Positions 44,126 through 52,586 of a DNA stretch of 64,000 nt are shown here, piece by piece. Each line of letters starts with the position of its first letter. Position 1 is the stretch's first letter. The translations under genes and the position numbers were made by a program. The DNA comes from Clostridiales bacterium. GTDB lineage: Bacteria; Bacillota; Clostridia; Oscillospirales; Acutalibacteraceae. The stretch is taken from assembly GCA_019418545.1 (NCBI GenBank), contig DYBQ01000001.1:62001-126000 (forward strand), given 5' to 3'. The notes under the pieces are model-generated. The model was not told the DNA's origin. It made no database searches and saw only the letters and a list, made by a program, of their open reading frames with translations.

Positions 44126-44695
44126 TTATCCTTTCTGCTGTTCGATGTCATTTTCATCCCTGTGCAGCGCTAACGGGATACTGAAATTTACCTTCGATAT
44201 GATGTTTTTCCTAGGCACGAAATGCTCGTCCCAGTACCTCGAATCGTAGGAGTTGTTTCTGTTATCGCCCATCATGAAATAGGAATCTTCCGGAACATTA
44301 AAGGGTCCGAAATCCTCATCATCCGGAGCCTCTCTCAAATACTCCTCCTCGAGCGCTTCCCCGTTGATATAAGTAACGCCGTGTTTGATTTCTATGGTAT
44401 CGCCCGGCAAACCTACGATTCGCTTGGCGTAGACCTTTGAATCTGGTATATCCCGCTTGAAAAGAACAATATCACCGCGTTCAGGGTCATTCTCCCAATA
44501 TGCTGCTCTCGTACTGAACGAGAAACACGGTGAAGGCAGAGTCGGATACATTGATGCCGTAGGGATGATGGCGGTCGGGAACACGACCTTTACAAGAATC
44601 CATACAGCAACAAAGCAGACGAGCGGGAACGCCCATTCCTGCAAGAATTTCTTTACTTTTCCGGTGTGCTTTTGCACATTGTTATTATTTTCCAA
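44126..44695 (-). CDS. lepB: Signal peptidase I
   Basis: A 189-residue type I signal peptidase. After one transmembrane segment the nucleophile motif is PTASMYPTL, and the general-base region is YAKRIVGLPGD. MGDNRNNSYDSRYW is the box-E motif. All active-site signatures are present. It probably removes signal peptides from element-encoded exported proteins such as the pilin. The start is a TTG at 44695 with GAGGTG eight bases upstream. It is co-transcribed with two membrane protein genes. Confidence 0.9.
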   Translation of the reverse strand: MENNNNVQKHTGKVKKFLQEWAFPLVCFVAVWILVKVVFPTAIIPTASMYPTLPSPCFSFSTRAAYWENDPERGDIVLFKRDIPDSKVYAKRIVGLPGDTIEIKHGVTYINGEALEEEYLREAPDDEDFGPFNVPEDSYFMMGDNRNNSYDSRYWDEHFVPRKNIISKVNFSIPLALHRDENDIEQQKG

Positions 44696-44702
44696 GTCAG
44701 TT

Positions 44703-44987
44703 TCACCTCGGTAAACAGTTGTTGACAAAGGTTATCAGTTGCTGCAGGTAATACGACAGCTGTGACAACAGGTTCTGGTAATCCACCTCAATACCGAGAT
44801 ATTGCAGGATATGATACACGGCATATACCGTGATACCACCAAGAACCAGCGTCTCAAACAATCGATTTACACCGCGAATCACAAACCAGACCACCATAGC
44901 AATCAGCGCGATATCGACTACGAGCCGGATATCGCCGGATTCGAACAGATTAGTAATGCTGTTGACAGCATCATTGACGGAAGACAT
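44703..44987 (-). CDS. Small two-helix membrane protein
   Basis: A 94-residue protein from the ATG at 44987 (GGGGGCGATAGT upstream). Hydrophobic helices lie at about 20-37 and 40-60, then an amphipathic C-terminus (LLSQLSYYLQQLITFVNN). It recalls holin- or pilin-chaperone-sized proteins but no family is recognised. It is the first gene of the signal peptidase operon. Confidence 0.7.
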   Translation of the reverse strand: MSSVNDAVNSITNLFESGDIRLVVDIALIAMVVWFVIRGVNRLFETLVLGGITVYAVYHILQYLGIEVDYQNLLSQLSYYLQQLITFVNNCLPR

Positions 44988-45021
44988 ACTATCGCCCCCT
45001 TTACAAATGTCTTCAAATTTG

Positions 45022-45049
45022 ATTCTATGCCATTCGCACATTTACGCAA
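45022..45049 (-). promoter_or_regulatory. Promoter P6
   Basis: TTGCGT, 16 bp with TGCGAATGGC, TAGAAT. The leader is only about 28 bases and has no attenuator, unlike most of the family. Confidence 0.85.
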
Positions 45050-45059
45050 TGTCGGCATG

Positions 45060-45090
45060 AAAAAAGGCAGCACCCAAACGGATGCCGCCT
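45060..45090 (-). terminator. Terminator of the annealing-protein operon
   Basis: GGCGGCATCC and GGGTGCTGCC pair and are followed by TTTTTTC, just after the stop at 45101 and before promoter P6. Confidence 0.85.
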
Positions 45091-45100
45091 ACTATTGAGA

Positions 45101-46060
45101 TTACTGGATGGTCGGGCAGGTGTTGACATAAATCTGCATGAATTCATCACCGTTATACAGATTCACGACGAAGAACCCTCTGGACCCTGCCAGGATATTG
45201 TTCTTTGCTTTGTCGTAGTCCGTGTTGTCACGGCGCGACCAGCCGCTCGCCTTCATCTCCTTGATTTTGCGTTGCAATGCTTCAAGGGCTTTCTCTGGCA
45301 GATAGGTCATCTCCATACCGCAACCTACGGAATCATACACCGTATACCCGAAATCAGGATACACGACAGCCGCAGGAGCAGGAGCGGGAGCAGGTGCAGT
45401 CACAGCAACAGGAACCCGAGTCGGAAGCGCAGAAGTAGCTGCCGGAGCAGGAACCTGTGCATTCTTCTCCCAATACCCCGCATACCGTTCAGGGTTTGCA
45501 AGGTAATCCTGGTAATATGCTTCGATTTTCGAGGCGTATTCCAGCAGTTTCCTGCTGCTGACACCCACCGAGATGCGCTTGACCTCCGCGCCGACCTTTT
45601 TCTGGTAACCGCCGCGAACATTCTTCTCGCCCTCGGCTTCCGTCACCTGAAACACGAAATCGCTCTTCGCGCCGGGCGCAATCGAGACCTGACGCCACAT
45701 AACGGGGCGGTCTGCTTTCGCTTCGCTGCCTCCGTTATAGGTGAATACCGGTTCCGGGTATTTGGCTCCCGTTTCCTTTGCCTTCTTGATTGAGCGGGCG
45801 CGACCCTTGTCAAGGTCACCTCTGAGAATCATCTTCCCCAGTGCAAGCGCTCCGTCTTCACCATCGAACGGCAGTGCCGCTTCGATATGGCCCAGCTGCT
45901 TGCAGCCGTTTTCAAGACCCGTGTGCGAGACAAACGAGACATGAAGTTTACCGATACCGACCCAGTCCATCTTGCATTTCAGGAAACTTTTGGCTCCCTG
46001 TACCGCAAAGATGATGTTATCTTCCTCGATTTTGTTATTGGTATTGTTGTTGATAGCCAT
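45101..46060 (-). CDS. Hypothetical protein in the primase/annealing operon
   Basis: A 319-residue protein. The N-terminal 190 residues look like a folded beta-rich domain (IIFAVQGAKSFLKCKMDWVG), then an Ala/Pro linker (about 205-235), then a C-terminal helical and beta segment (MTYLPEKALEALQRKIKEMK). AAGGAG precedes the ATG. Its place after the primase-like gene suggests DNA metabolism, an inference only. Confidence 0.65.
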   Translation of the reverse strand: MAINNNTNNKIEEDNIIFAVQGAKSFLKCKMDWVGIGKLHVSFVSHTGLENGCKQLGHIEAALPFDGEDGALALGKMILRGDLDKGRARSIKKAKETGAKYPEPVFTYNGGSEAKADRPVMWRQVSIAPGAKSDFVFQVTEAEGEKNVRGGYQKKVGAEVKRISVGVSSRKLLEYASKIEAYYQDYLANPERYAGYWEKNAQVPAPAATSALPTRVPVAVTAPAPAPAPAAVVYPDFGYTVYDSVGCGMEMTYLPEKALEALQRKIKEMKASGWSRRDNTDYDKAKNNILAGSRGFFVVNLYNGDEFMQIYVNTCPTIQ

Positions 46061-46072
46061 AGCTTTCTCCTT

Positions 46073-47269
46073 TTATGCAGTTTTTGGAATAAATGGAACA
46101 AATTTAGTAACGGGTTTCGGTGCTTCCTCATCCGGCTTTTTCTTGGGAACAAAGGGTAGGAGGACCTCACCTCGCGATACCGCAAGGTAATAGTCATCCA
46201 CGCCCTTATATGTCGTTCCCCAGTTGAAGCGTGTCATGGAAATTCCGTATCGAGCAGCAATCGCATACAGCTTTTTCAGTGCATTACGAACATGCTCGTT
46301 ACTTTCCCTGTCGGAATCAAAAGCATCAATCACATGAGTGACGCCTACGCTTTTCAGATACACGCAGGTCTCTTCCCACTGATTGAAGCAATTCACACCA
46401 GCCAATGCGATGTAAGGGTTATGATTACCACTCAAAACACAGGCGATATGCGCCTTTAACGCGCCTTCCGTGATATAAACCGTTTTGGTTCCATCGCATT
46501 TCGGCATTACAGAAGGAATCCCGTAACTTGCAATGTTCCTTGCACTGCACCCGTTATCGTAGCCTGACGAGGAGAACCAGAGATACCTCTTATCTCCTCT
46601 ATCAAACCGTATCTGCATCCCAACGATTTCATTGCGGGAATTGAAATACGGAATGAAGAATCCGGGCTTAGAACAGGCGGCAAATGCTTTTCCGTTCTTC
46701 TCATAGAATCCCGGCACACCCTTAAAGGAGATGCCTTTCTTCTTGAGAGCAGCGAAAACGCTCGACCATCGCTCCGGCATAGAACGATATAAACACTTGT
46801 CAATCATCTCGTCCGACAAGCCTCGCTTTTTGAGGTTTTCTCTGTGTTCAGGTTTAAGGGTCAGTTCGTTCAGAACGGCTCTGTATACCTTATCGAGTTC
46901 CTCATCCGGTTTAGCTTCCAGAACGGGTGCGAGTTCACGTTTCGTAACGGTCGTCTCGCGTACCTTGACAACTGTTCCATCCAAAGCCTGAGCAAAAGCC
47001 TTCTTGACCTCCTTCTTGTTGTTCGGGTCAAGACCCGTAAACATGCAATAGAGGTCAATCATGCCGCCGCTGTATGGGCAACCGCTGCAGCAATGAAAAC
47101 AGTTATACTGTCCTTTGGCTAGGTTCACGCTGAAGTAAATAGGTTGTTTCTTATGTCCGCAAACGCCGTGCGGACACTGCACTTCTATTTCCCCAGCGCG
47201 TGTTACTTTTCCGCGAGTCTTGGCACCTACAAGGTCCAGAACTGTTTCCATGGAAAAATTCCACGACAC
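46073..47269 (-). CDS. Primase-like zinc/Toprim protein
   Basis: The 398-residue protein starts with a zinc-finger region, with cysteines in CPHGVCGHKK (about residues 32-41) and CFHCC (57-61), like CHC2-type primases. A Toprim-like fold follows, with VYITEGALKAHIACVLSG near residue 263 and VIDAFDSDRESNEHV near 305 (DUF3854-like). The start codon is GTG with GGGGGAG upstream. It probably makes or handles primers or RNA:DNA intermediates. It lies between an annealing-like gene and a hypothetical gene. Confidence 0.8.
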   Translation of the reverse strand: MSWNFSMETVLDLVGAKTRGKVTRAGEIEVQCPHGVCGHKKQPIYFSVNLAKGQYNCFHCCSGCPYSGGMIDLYCMFTGLDPNNKKEVKKAFAQALDGTVVKVRETTVTKRELAPVLEAKPDEELDKVYRAVLNELTLKPEHRENLKKRGLSDEMIDKCLYRSMPERWSSVFAALKKKGISFKGVPGFYEKNGKAFAACSKPGFFIPYFNSRNEIVGMQIRFDRGDKRYLWFSSSGYDNGCSARNIASYGIPSVMPKCDGTKTVYITEGALKAHIACVLSGNHNPYIALAGVNCFNQWEETCVYLKSVGVTHVIDAFDSDRESNEHVRNALKKLYAIAARYGISMTRFNWGTTYKGVDDYYLAVSRGEVLLPFVPKKKPDEEAPKPVTKFVPFIPKTA

Positions 47270-47315
47270 AAGGGACTCCCCCTTTCATGATGATGTGATT
47301 GTTCGGGTATAGGCT

Positions 47316-48263
47316 TTACAGTCCGTTTTCACCCGCATGCTGACCCGCGAACATCTGCGCAGCCACCTGAATCGGCTGACCAGCAAATCGCGGGCTGTCC
47401 TTGATGTAGTTGATGACCCGAGCACCGCCGTCTTTCGCCAGCGTATCCTTCATCGTCATTCCGTGGAATGCTCCAAACGGAATCACGAAATTCTCAGCCT
47501 CCTCCATGGTCTTGGGAACACCCACAGGAGCGGGTTTCGGAGCCGGAGGAATAGGAATCGGGTTCGGAGCAGGAGTTGCTGCAGGGGCCGGTGCTGCGAC
47601 GGGCGCAGGTGCGGGTGCTGCTTTCGCTTTCTCTTTCACAGGTACGGGTACAGGTGCAGGGGTAGGAACGGGAGCCGGTGCAGGTGCAGGCTTTGCAGCG
47701 GGCTTTCTACCGCGCTTAGGTGCTGCAGGTGCAGGTTCTGCGTTCTGCTGATACTCTTTCGGGACGGGCGGGATAGGGATACGAGTCTGAACACCGGCAT
47801 CTACCGGCACATCTTCGTCCTCTGCTGCCTTGAACAAAGGTGTAACGCCCTCGATGTAAACAGCATCAGCAGGGGTTCCGAATCCACAGTTACCGAGCGC
47901 CTTGCGGATAGCGGCAGTTCCGGCGTTCTGGACATAGTCCTTACCGAACTGCTCCTCGCCACGATAGCGGGTCACAAAGGCATTCGCCAGAAGATTGCCG
48001 TCATTGTCATAGACACGCCCCTCGACCGTTGCCATCTGGTCGTTCATACGGCTCAGGACCTGTTCCAGGCGACCGTTGGGATATTTCAGGCGGAACCAGA
48101 GCATCGAGAACTCTGCCTGCAGATACATCCGGCCATTGCCTTCCGTATCCTGATAGCACGCCGTCACCATATGCGGGTCGAAACCTTCCACGGCATTGAT
48201 GTTGGCAAGAACGCTCAGAGTTTTGTTGCGGAGAGCTGCCTCCTGTTTTGTGTTTTCAGTCAT
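47316..48263 (-). CDS. Single-strand annealing protein-like, with ExoX-like C-terminus
   Basis: The 315-residue protein has an N-terminal domain (about residues 1-150). The pattern RMYLQAEFSMLWFRLKYPNG, then ATVEGRVYDNDGNLLANAF and DYVQNAGTAAIRKALGNCGF is like phage annealing proteins of the Sak/DUF1071 type. An Ala/Pro/Lys linker (about 175-255) leads to a C-terminal piece, FVIPFGAFHGMTMKDTLA, resembling the ExoX-like C-terminal domain. It could pair with the YqaJ exonuclease. Promoter P7 and an attenuator lie upstream. Confidence 0.65.
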   Translation of the reverse strand: MTENTKQEAALRNKTLSVLANINAVEGFDPHMVTACYQDTEGNGRMYLQAEFSMLWFRLKYPNGRLEQVLSRMNDQMATVEGRVYDNDGNLLANAFVTRYRGEEQFGKDYVQNAGTAAIRKALGNCGFGTPADAVYIEGVTPLFKAAEDEDVPVDAGVQTRIPIPPVPKEYQQNAEPAPAAPKRGRKPAAKPAPAPAPVPTPAPVPVPVKEKAKAAPAPAPVAAPAPAATPAPNPIPIPPAPKPAPVGVPKTMEEAENFVIPFGAFHGMTMKDTLAKDGGARVINYIKDSPRFAGQPIQVAAQMFAGQHAGENGL

Positions 48264-48292
48264 TATACTTACTCCTTTTTTGTGTTGAGACG

Positions 48293-48333
48293 CAAAAAGA
48301 GCGGGCCTCCTACGATATAGGAAGTCCGCTCTT
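48293..48333 (-). terminator. Leader attenuator of the annealing-protein operon
   Basis: AGAGCGGACTTCCTA and TAGGAGGCCCGCTCT form a long stem followed by TTTTTGCG, between P7 and the start at 48263. Confidence 0.85.
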
Positions 48334-48405
48334 CAAGCGAAATTGTGAATGTACGAAAGGCAAAGAGCCCTTTCGATATGGAATGTTATCTATCGTACAA
48401 TACCA

Positions 48406-48433
48406 ATTCTATGCCGTTCGCACGAATATGCAA
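48406..48433 (-). promoter_or_regulatory. Promoter P7
   Basis: TTGCAT, 16 bp with TGCGAACGGC, TAGAAT. TTGTACGATAGATAACATTC follows in the leader. Confidence 0.85.
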
Positions 48434-48460
48434 GTGAAAAACCCAAAGAATCAGCAAACA

Positions 48461-48556
48461 AGAAAAGCCGCCCACCGAACAGTGGACGGCATATATCTGC
48501 CAGAATTTTGTTGAAAATCTTGGCAGCATCTTCTTCCTACATGTCAATATCGAACA
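48461..48556 (-). ncRNA. Candidate small RNA from promoter P8
   Basis: Promoter P8 starts a transcript that ends at a terminator (GCCGTCCAC / GTGGGCGGC, then TTTTC) after about 96 bases. Inside, CTGCCA..ATTTT and AAAAT..TGGCAG form a strong hairpin (48497-48526). No credible gene is contained. It may be a regulatory RNA, or an extra leader element upstream of P7. Confidence 0.5.
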
Positions 48557-48562
48557 AGTATC

Positions 48563-48590
48563 ATTCTATGTCATTCGCAAAAAAACGCAA
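48563..48590 (-). promoter_or_regulatory. Promoter P8
   Basis: TTGCGT, 16 bp with TGCGAATGAC, TAGAAT. It lies 157 bases upstream of P7 and drives a short structured transcript. Confidence 0.8.
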
Positions 48591-48640
48591 ATACGAAAAC
48601 AAAAAGTACCGCCTGCCAAAAGACAGACGGTACAAAGGAC

Positions 48641-50911
48641 TTATACGAGATTCTTCTTCACGATATTGCAAAGGATTTTGGGCATCGCGTCCAGATGGCT
48701 GATATCAAGGAAGTTGCTGCCAAATTCCTCTTGGATTCTGGGCTTCGAATCACCGATACCGGCTCCGATAACCATTACACCGTCATGCTGCAATTTCTTG
48801 ATGACATCACGAACCGTTTCGCCGTAACCTCGTCCAGAGCAGCCGTCAGTGCTGACAATCAGAATCTTCTTCTCGGTGGAATCCTTCATAAGCTTCTTAC
48901 CCATGTACTTCATAGCCGGAACCGTAGGAGTACCGCCACGACTAGCCATGCCAGTCGTGCGATACTTGTCCTTACCGTCCACATTCTTGTCAACATAGGT
49001 AATGATATCAACACTCCCCGAATATCCACCGGTAGTGAACCCGCAGACATAACAGGGCAGTTCCATCCGCTCACACAAATCCTGCAAGATGATAGCAGTG
49101 CGAACCGAAGCGGCAATCGCTTCATCGGACATCGAGCCGGACTCATCGCAGAGGTATCCGACAGCCAGACGCGGGTTATCGCGGGGAAAATTCTTACGGC
49201 TGAAAATCTTGCCATCCTGATGGTAGGCAAGACGCGCTTCAACCCGACTTCCCATCGGCAACCCGGCGACAGCATCGTCATTTTCCTCATCACGAATCGT
49301 CGTTTTCAGACGGCGTTCGAGGTTTTTCGTGACCGAGAGAAGCCCTGCCGATAACCGATTATAGGTATCGATGTTCGACTGAGGTACTTCCGCTGCACGA
49401 CGGACACTAATCTTCGTGCCAATCTCGCTGCCGATTTTTGCGCCTTCCTGAGCCAGCTGATTGTTGGCTTCATTGTTTGCCTGAGCCGTTGCGATTTCCT
49501 GTTTACGTGCCTTCTCGATAGCTTTGATATCGCATTTTGCAGCAGACAGGTCAGATTTTCCGGAATTTGCGCCGGGGGCATTAGCAATGCTGTTGCTGTT
49601 GCCGTTGCCATTTCCGTTTGCATTATTGCCGGAACCCTGCTTACCGCTTTCGCGTTTCTTGGCGTCTTTACTCTTACTCGCCTGATTCGTGATGCTATTG
49701 CTGTGCCGGTCAGGCAGGTTGTTTACGCCAACATTCTTTGCAGCCTGCTCAATCTGTTTGACGGCTTCTTTCAGCGCCTCAGAGAGCTGCTCTGCGGTCA
49801 TAGAACCGACACTCTTACCGTTTCCATTCCCGTTACTGGAATTGTTCTGAGCGTTGCCGGAGCCGTTCTGAGAGCCGTTACCGTTCTGGTTGGGGTCACT
49901 CTGCCCATTAGAGCCGTTCTGCTGTCCCTGAGAGTTCTGGGGTAAACCGAAACCGCTGTTGCCGGGCTTACCGTTACCGGAGCCAGACGACTGCTGATTC
50001 TGCTTTTCAGAATTTTTTGTCAGCATTTCCTTGAACAGCGGATACAGGATGCAGCAAAGTTCATTGACACCGCAAAGGCGTTTCTTAACATCGCGCTCGC
50101 ACTTCACATCGTCAACGACTTCCATGCACGCATCGAAAATGTCGGAATACTGTTCCGGCATATCATCGACCATTGTGATGTCGTACTTTGCATACATCAA
50201 AACCTGCTGGAACATCGCGGAATAGGCACTGCGCCCGGCTTTCAGGAATTCTCCGAAAGTGCTTGCCATAGAGAGCATTGCATCATTGGTGGTGCAAAGT
50301 TCCGTAGTCGCAAGACCCTTGTACATTTCCTTGATTTCCCGCTCGATGAATCCATCCTCAATGGCATTCTCAAGCCGACCGGCGATAGCAGCAAAGGATT
50401 TGCTGAACTCTTTCTTGCTGAGAACCTGTGTCAGTTCCGCGCCGTCCGGGTCCTGCGCGTGGTCGGGTACTACCGGCCACCAGTTACCGTTGCGGAGAGC
50501 ACCCAGCCACATATCGATGGTCTTGAAATCCGTGAACAGGACATGTGCGGTCTCATGAACGCGGAGCCCCTGAATCGCATAATGACGCAGTTCACGGTTC
50601 GGGAAATACTTTACCAGTGAATTGTTCACGCCGATAATCATAGAATCCCCATTCGTACAGGCGGTCATATTCTCGTCCGTACTCATCATGACGACCATAT
50701 CATTGATGCGTTCTTCCTCCTGCTCCTTGGTTATGTCGTATCCGAGCGTACGAAGATAGGTGCAGGTCCCGCAAATCAGGTCCTTAACACCCTGTTCCGT
50801 AAAATCGCGGTACGCCTCAGAGGAAAAGAATGAGAGGTCATCCGTTTCCGGAACCTTTTCAGCCAACTGCGCAATTCGGTGACTCCAATACTTGTTATCA
50901 TAAGCACTCAT
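48641..50911 (-). CDS. CobT-like HExxH and VWA-domain protein
   Basis: The 756-residue protein combines a zincin-type motif, RVHETAHVLFTDF near residue 117, with a C-terminal von Willebrand A domain whose MIDAS is CDESGSMSDEA near residue 588. A Gly/Asn/Ser/Gln-rich linker (about 310-375) separates them. This layout is seen in CobT-like or predicted metallopeptidase/VWA proteins. The usual MoxR-type AAA partner is not visible in this window. It closes the operon that holds the WGR protein. Confidence 0.8.
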   Translation of the reverse strand: MSAYDNKYWSHRIAQLAEKVPETDDLSFFSSEAYRDFTEQGVKDLICGTCTYLRTLGYDITKEQEEERINDMVVMMSTDENMTACTNGDSMIIGVNNSLVKYFPNRELRHYAIQGLRVHETAHVLFTDFKTIDMWLGALRNGNWWPVVPDHAQDPDGAELTQVLSKKEFSKSFAAIAGRLENAIEDGFIEREIKEMYKGLATTELCTTNDAMLSMASTFGEFLKAGRSAYSAMFQQVLMYAKYDITMVDDMPEQYSDIFDACMEVVDDVKCERDVKKRLCGVNELCCILYPLFKEMLTKNSEKQNQQSSGSGNGKPGNSGFGLPQNSQGQQNGSNGQSDPNQNGNGSQNGSGNAQNNSSNGNGNGKSVGSMTAEQLSEALKEAVKQIEQAAKNVGVNNLPDRHSNSITNQASKSKDAKKRESGKQGSGNNANGNGNGNSNSIANAPGANSGKSDLSAAKCDIKAIEKARKQEIATAQANNEANNQLAQEGAKIGSEIGTKISVRRAAEVPQSNIDTYNRLSAGLLSVTKNLERRLKTTIRDEENDDAVAGLPMGSRVEARLAYHQDGKIFSRKNFPRDNPRLAVGYLCDESGSMSDEAIAASVRTAIILQDLCERMELPCYVCGFTTGGYSGSVDIITYVDKNVDGKDKYRTTGMASRGGTPTVPAMKYMGKKLMKDSTEKKILIVSTDGCSGRGYGETVRDVIKKLQHDGVMVIGAGIGDSKPRIQEEFGSNFLDISHLDAMPKILCNIVKKNLV

Positions 50912-51057
50912 GCGTTTTCTTCCTTTCTGCGTCCCTTGCGGCTATATACCGTTTTCGGGGTCTGTACACGTGTGTAGGGTTTGACGCCGTTCCAGCCAGA
51001 GCGGGTTTTTACCTCACTGACATTCACAACAATCATCTGCTTCTTCTTTTTCTTCAT
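50908..51057 (-). CDS. Very basic small protein (49 aa)
   Basis: A 49-residue protein beginning MKKKKKQMIVVNVSEVKTRS and ending with a basic SRKGRRKEENA. GGAGAATAAAAT precedes the ATG, and its stop overlaps the start of the VWA protein gene by four bases. Likely a nucleic-acid- or membrane-associated accessory; no family recognised. Confidence 0.65.
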   Translation of the reverse strand: MKKKKKQMIVVNVSEVKTRSGWNGVKPYTRVQTPKTVYSRKGRRKEENA

Positions 51058-51073
51058 ATTTTATTCTCCGTCA

Positions 51074-51787
51074 TCACAACTTTGTAAATCTCGATGTGTA
51101 ATAGGCATCATCACCGATAACAGCATTTTTACAGACAATCGCATCCTCTGCAACCGTAGCGTTATCCATAACGATTGCATTTTCCTTGACAAGCGCATTG
51201 TCACAGACAAGCGTATTATCACGACAGATTGCGCCATCCTCGATGCAAGCCTTTCCGCGAGCAATCGCGTTATCCTGCAAAATGCCTTCACACATCACTT
51301 CATCGGCAACGAGAGCGTTGTCCGTAACACCACCGTTCCCAAAAACCACAGCATCGTCATCTATCCAGCACCGTCCGTCCTGAGAGAGATTCAACGCACT
51401 TTCAATCCAGCCTCCGGGTTCGCCCTTCTCGACGATTCGCCCGTCAACTGTCTCAAAATTCTTCGTGGCTACAATACGGTATACGCGGTGTCGTTTTACG
51501 GTTTTGCACATACCCGTAATGTTGTATTTTATGCCATCTACAGGCTTGGTTTTTGGCGATATGGATGTTCGCCCCGCGAGATAATCCCGGGTCTTATCCG
51601 TGTATCCGTGTTGGATTCGCGTGTTATATACATGCTGCCATTTACTCATCGGATAGGTCTTGACGCTACCCGTAGTGCCGATTCTGCCGTAATTTGCAGT
51701 AAAGGTACTGCCGCCATCATCTTCGGTCATGAGGTAAAATTTTCTTGCGCTTCCGGCTATCTGTTCAAAATAAACCAGACGATTCAT
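51074..51787 (-). CDS. WGR domain fused to a hexapeptide-repeat beta-helix
   Basis: A 237-residue protein. The ATG at 51787 is favoured because GGAG lies eight bases away; the ATG three codons earlier is too close. The N-terminal 70 residues match a WGR domain (FTANYGRIGTTGSVKTYP). After a segment with VEKGEPGGWIESALNLSQDG come tandem hexapeptide repeats (about 145-235, for example CDNALVKENAIVMDNATVAE) that would form a left-handed beta-helix. This fusion is not one I recognise as common. Confidence 0.75.
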   Translation of the reverse strand: MNRLVYFEQIAGSARKFYLMTEDDGGSTFTANYGRIGTTGSVKTYPMSKWQHVYNTRIQHGYTDKTRDYLAGRTSISPKTKPVDGIKYNITGMCKTVKRHRVYRIVATKNFETVDGRIVEKGEPGGWIESALNLSQDGRCWIDDDAVVFGNGGVTDNALVADEVMCEGILQDNAIARGKACIEDGAICRDNTLVCDNALVKENAIVMDNATVAEDAIVCKNAVIGDDAYYTSRFTKL

Positions 51788-51816
51788 TACATTCACTCCT
51801 TTAAAATTTTAAAATC

Positions 51817-51850
51817 AAAGCCATCCCCAATGATTCAGGGATGGCTTTTG
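51817..51850 (-). terminator. Terminator between HD and WGR genes
   Basis: AAAGCCATCCC and GGGGATGGCTTT pair, then GATTTTAAAATTTT. It lies between the HD gene stop and the WGR gene start, so it limits read-through. Confidence 0.75.
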
Positions 51851-51857
51851 GTTGATA

Positions 51858-52424
51858 TCAGATTTTGTCGATGACAGTTGCCGCCTCATCCGCTACATGC
51901 AGAAGCCAAGACAGCGTGTACATCTCATAGCACTGCCAGACACCGTTCGCATTGGCAGGATTCGTGACGCCCATGTGGTTGTTCACAGCGCCGTACTCCT
52001 CCTGCGTGAGACGGATACCATGCTCCGTGATACGTTGGCAGGAAAGAGAACCGTGATTGTCGCCGCCCACGCTCTCCTTCGGTGCAAACTGGTAGAACGG
52101 AACCTGCTCCCACGCGCCGACACTGTTCTTTCTGTTGCGCATCTCTACTTGGTAGGTAGAAATCTTGCACACATCATGGAACAGCGCAACTGTCATGAGC
52201 ACATCCATGCTGTACTTGCCGGGCGCATAGAGGTTCGCCACCTCCACCAACCGCTTTGCAACGGTGATAGAGTGTGCGCACAAACCGCCTGCCTGCGCCC
52301 CATGAAATTTGGTACTGGCAGGAGCAACATAAAAATCCGTTGTTTCCAGCCATGCCATCATCTCATCGATGCCGGGACGGGTGATGTTCTTTGCCATCTC
52401 GATATACTTTTCTTTCGTAGTCAT
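51858..52424 (-). CDS. HD-domain phosphohydrolase-like protein
   Basis: A 188-residue HD-superfamily protein from the ATG at 52424. Metal ligands show in LCAHSITVAKRLVEV (near residue 47) and ALFHDVCKISTY (near 80), and further ligands in HGSLSCQRITEHG. It resembles HD proteins from gut phages and ICEs with nucleotide or oligonucleotide hydrolase activity. GAAAAGGAG precedes the start. Promoter P9 and an attenuator lie in the leader. Confidence 0.8.
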   Translation of the reverse strand: MTTKEKYIEMAKNITRPGIDEMMAWLETTDFYVAPASTKFHGAQAGGLCAHSITVAKRLVEVANLYAPGKYSMDVLMTVALFHDVCKISTYQVEMRNRKNSVGAWEQVPFYQFAPKESVGGDNHGSLSCQRITEHGIRLTQEEYGAVNNHMGVTNPANANGVWQCYEMYTLSWLLHVADEAATVIDKI

Positions 52425-52453
52425 AGTAATTTCTCCTTTTCTGATTTGAAATG

Positions 52454-52491
52454 CAAAAAGGCGGGCTTCCCTGTTATGGGAAGTCCGCCTT
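52454..52491 (-). terminator. Leader attenuator of the HD gene
   Basis: AAGGCGGACTTCCC and GGGAAGCCCGCCTT form a long stem, then TTTTTGC. It is close in sequence to the attenuators before the annealing, exonuclease and 97-aa genes. Confidence 0.9.
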
Positions 52492-52558
52492 AAAGCGAAA
52501 TTGTGAATTGTACGAGCATAGAATGCCTTTCGTGAATGGTATCTATCGTACAATTCTA

Positions 52559-52586
52559 ATTTTATGCCGTTCGCATACCTCGTCAA
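52559..52586 (-). promoter_or_regulatory. Promoter P9
   Basis: TTGACG, 16 bp with TGCGAACGGC, TAAAAT. The -35 box overlaps the stop codon of the upstream gene. In the leader GAATTGTACGA can pair with TCGTACAATTC about 40 bases later. Confidence 0.85.

Noticed and set aside
48461..48530. A short peptide frame in the P8 transcript
   Set aside because: The ATG lies inside the hairpin, has poor spacing to any ribosome binding site and runs through the terminator and the next promoter.
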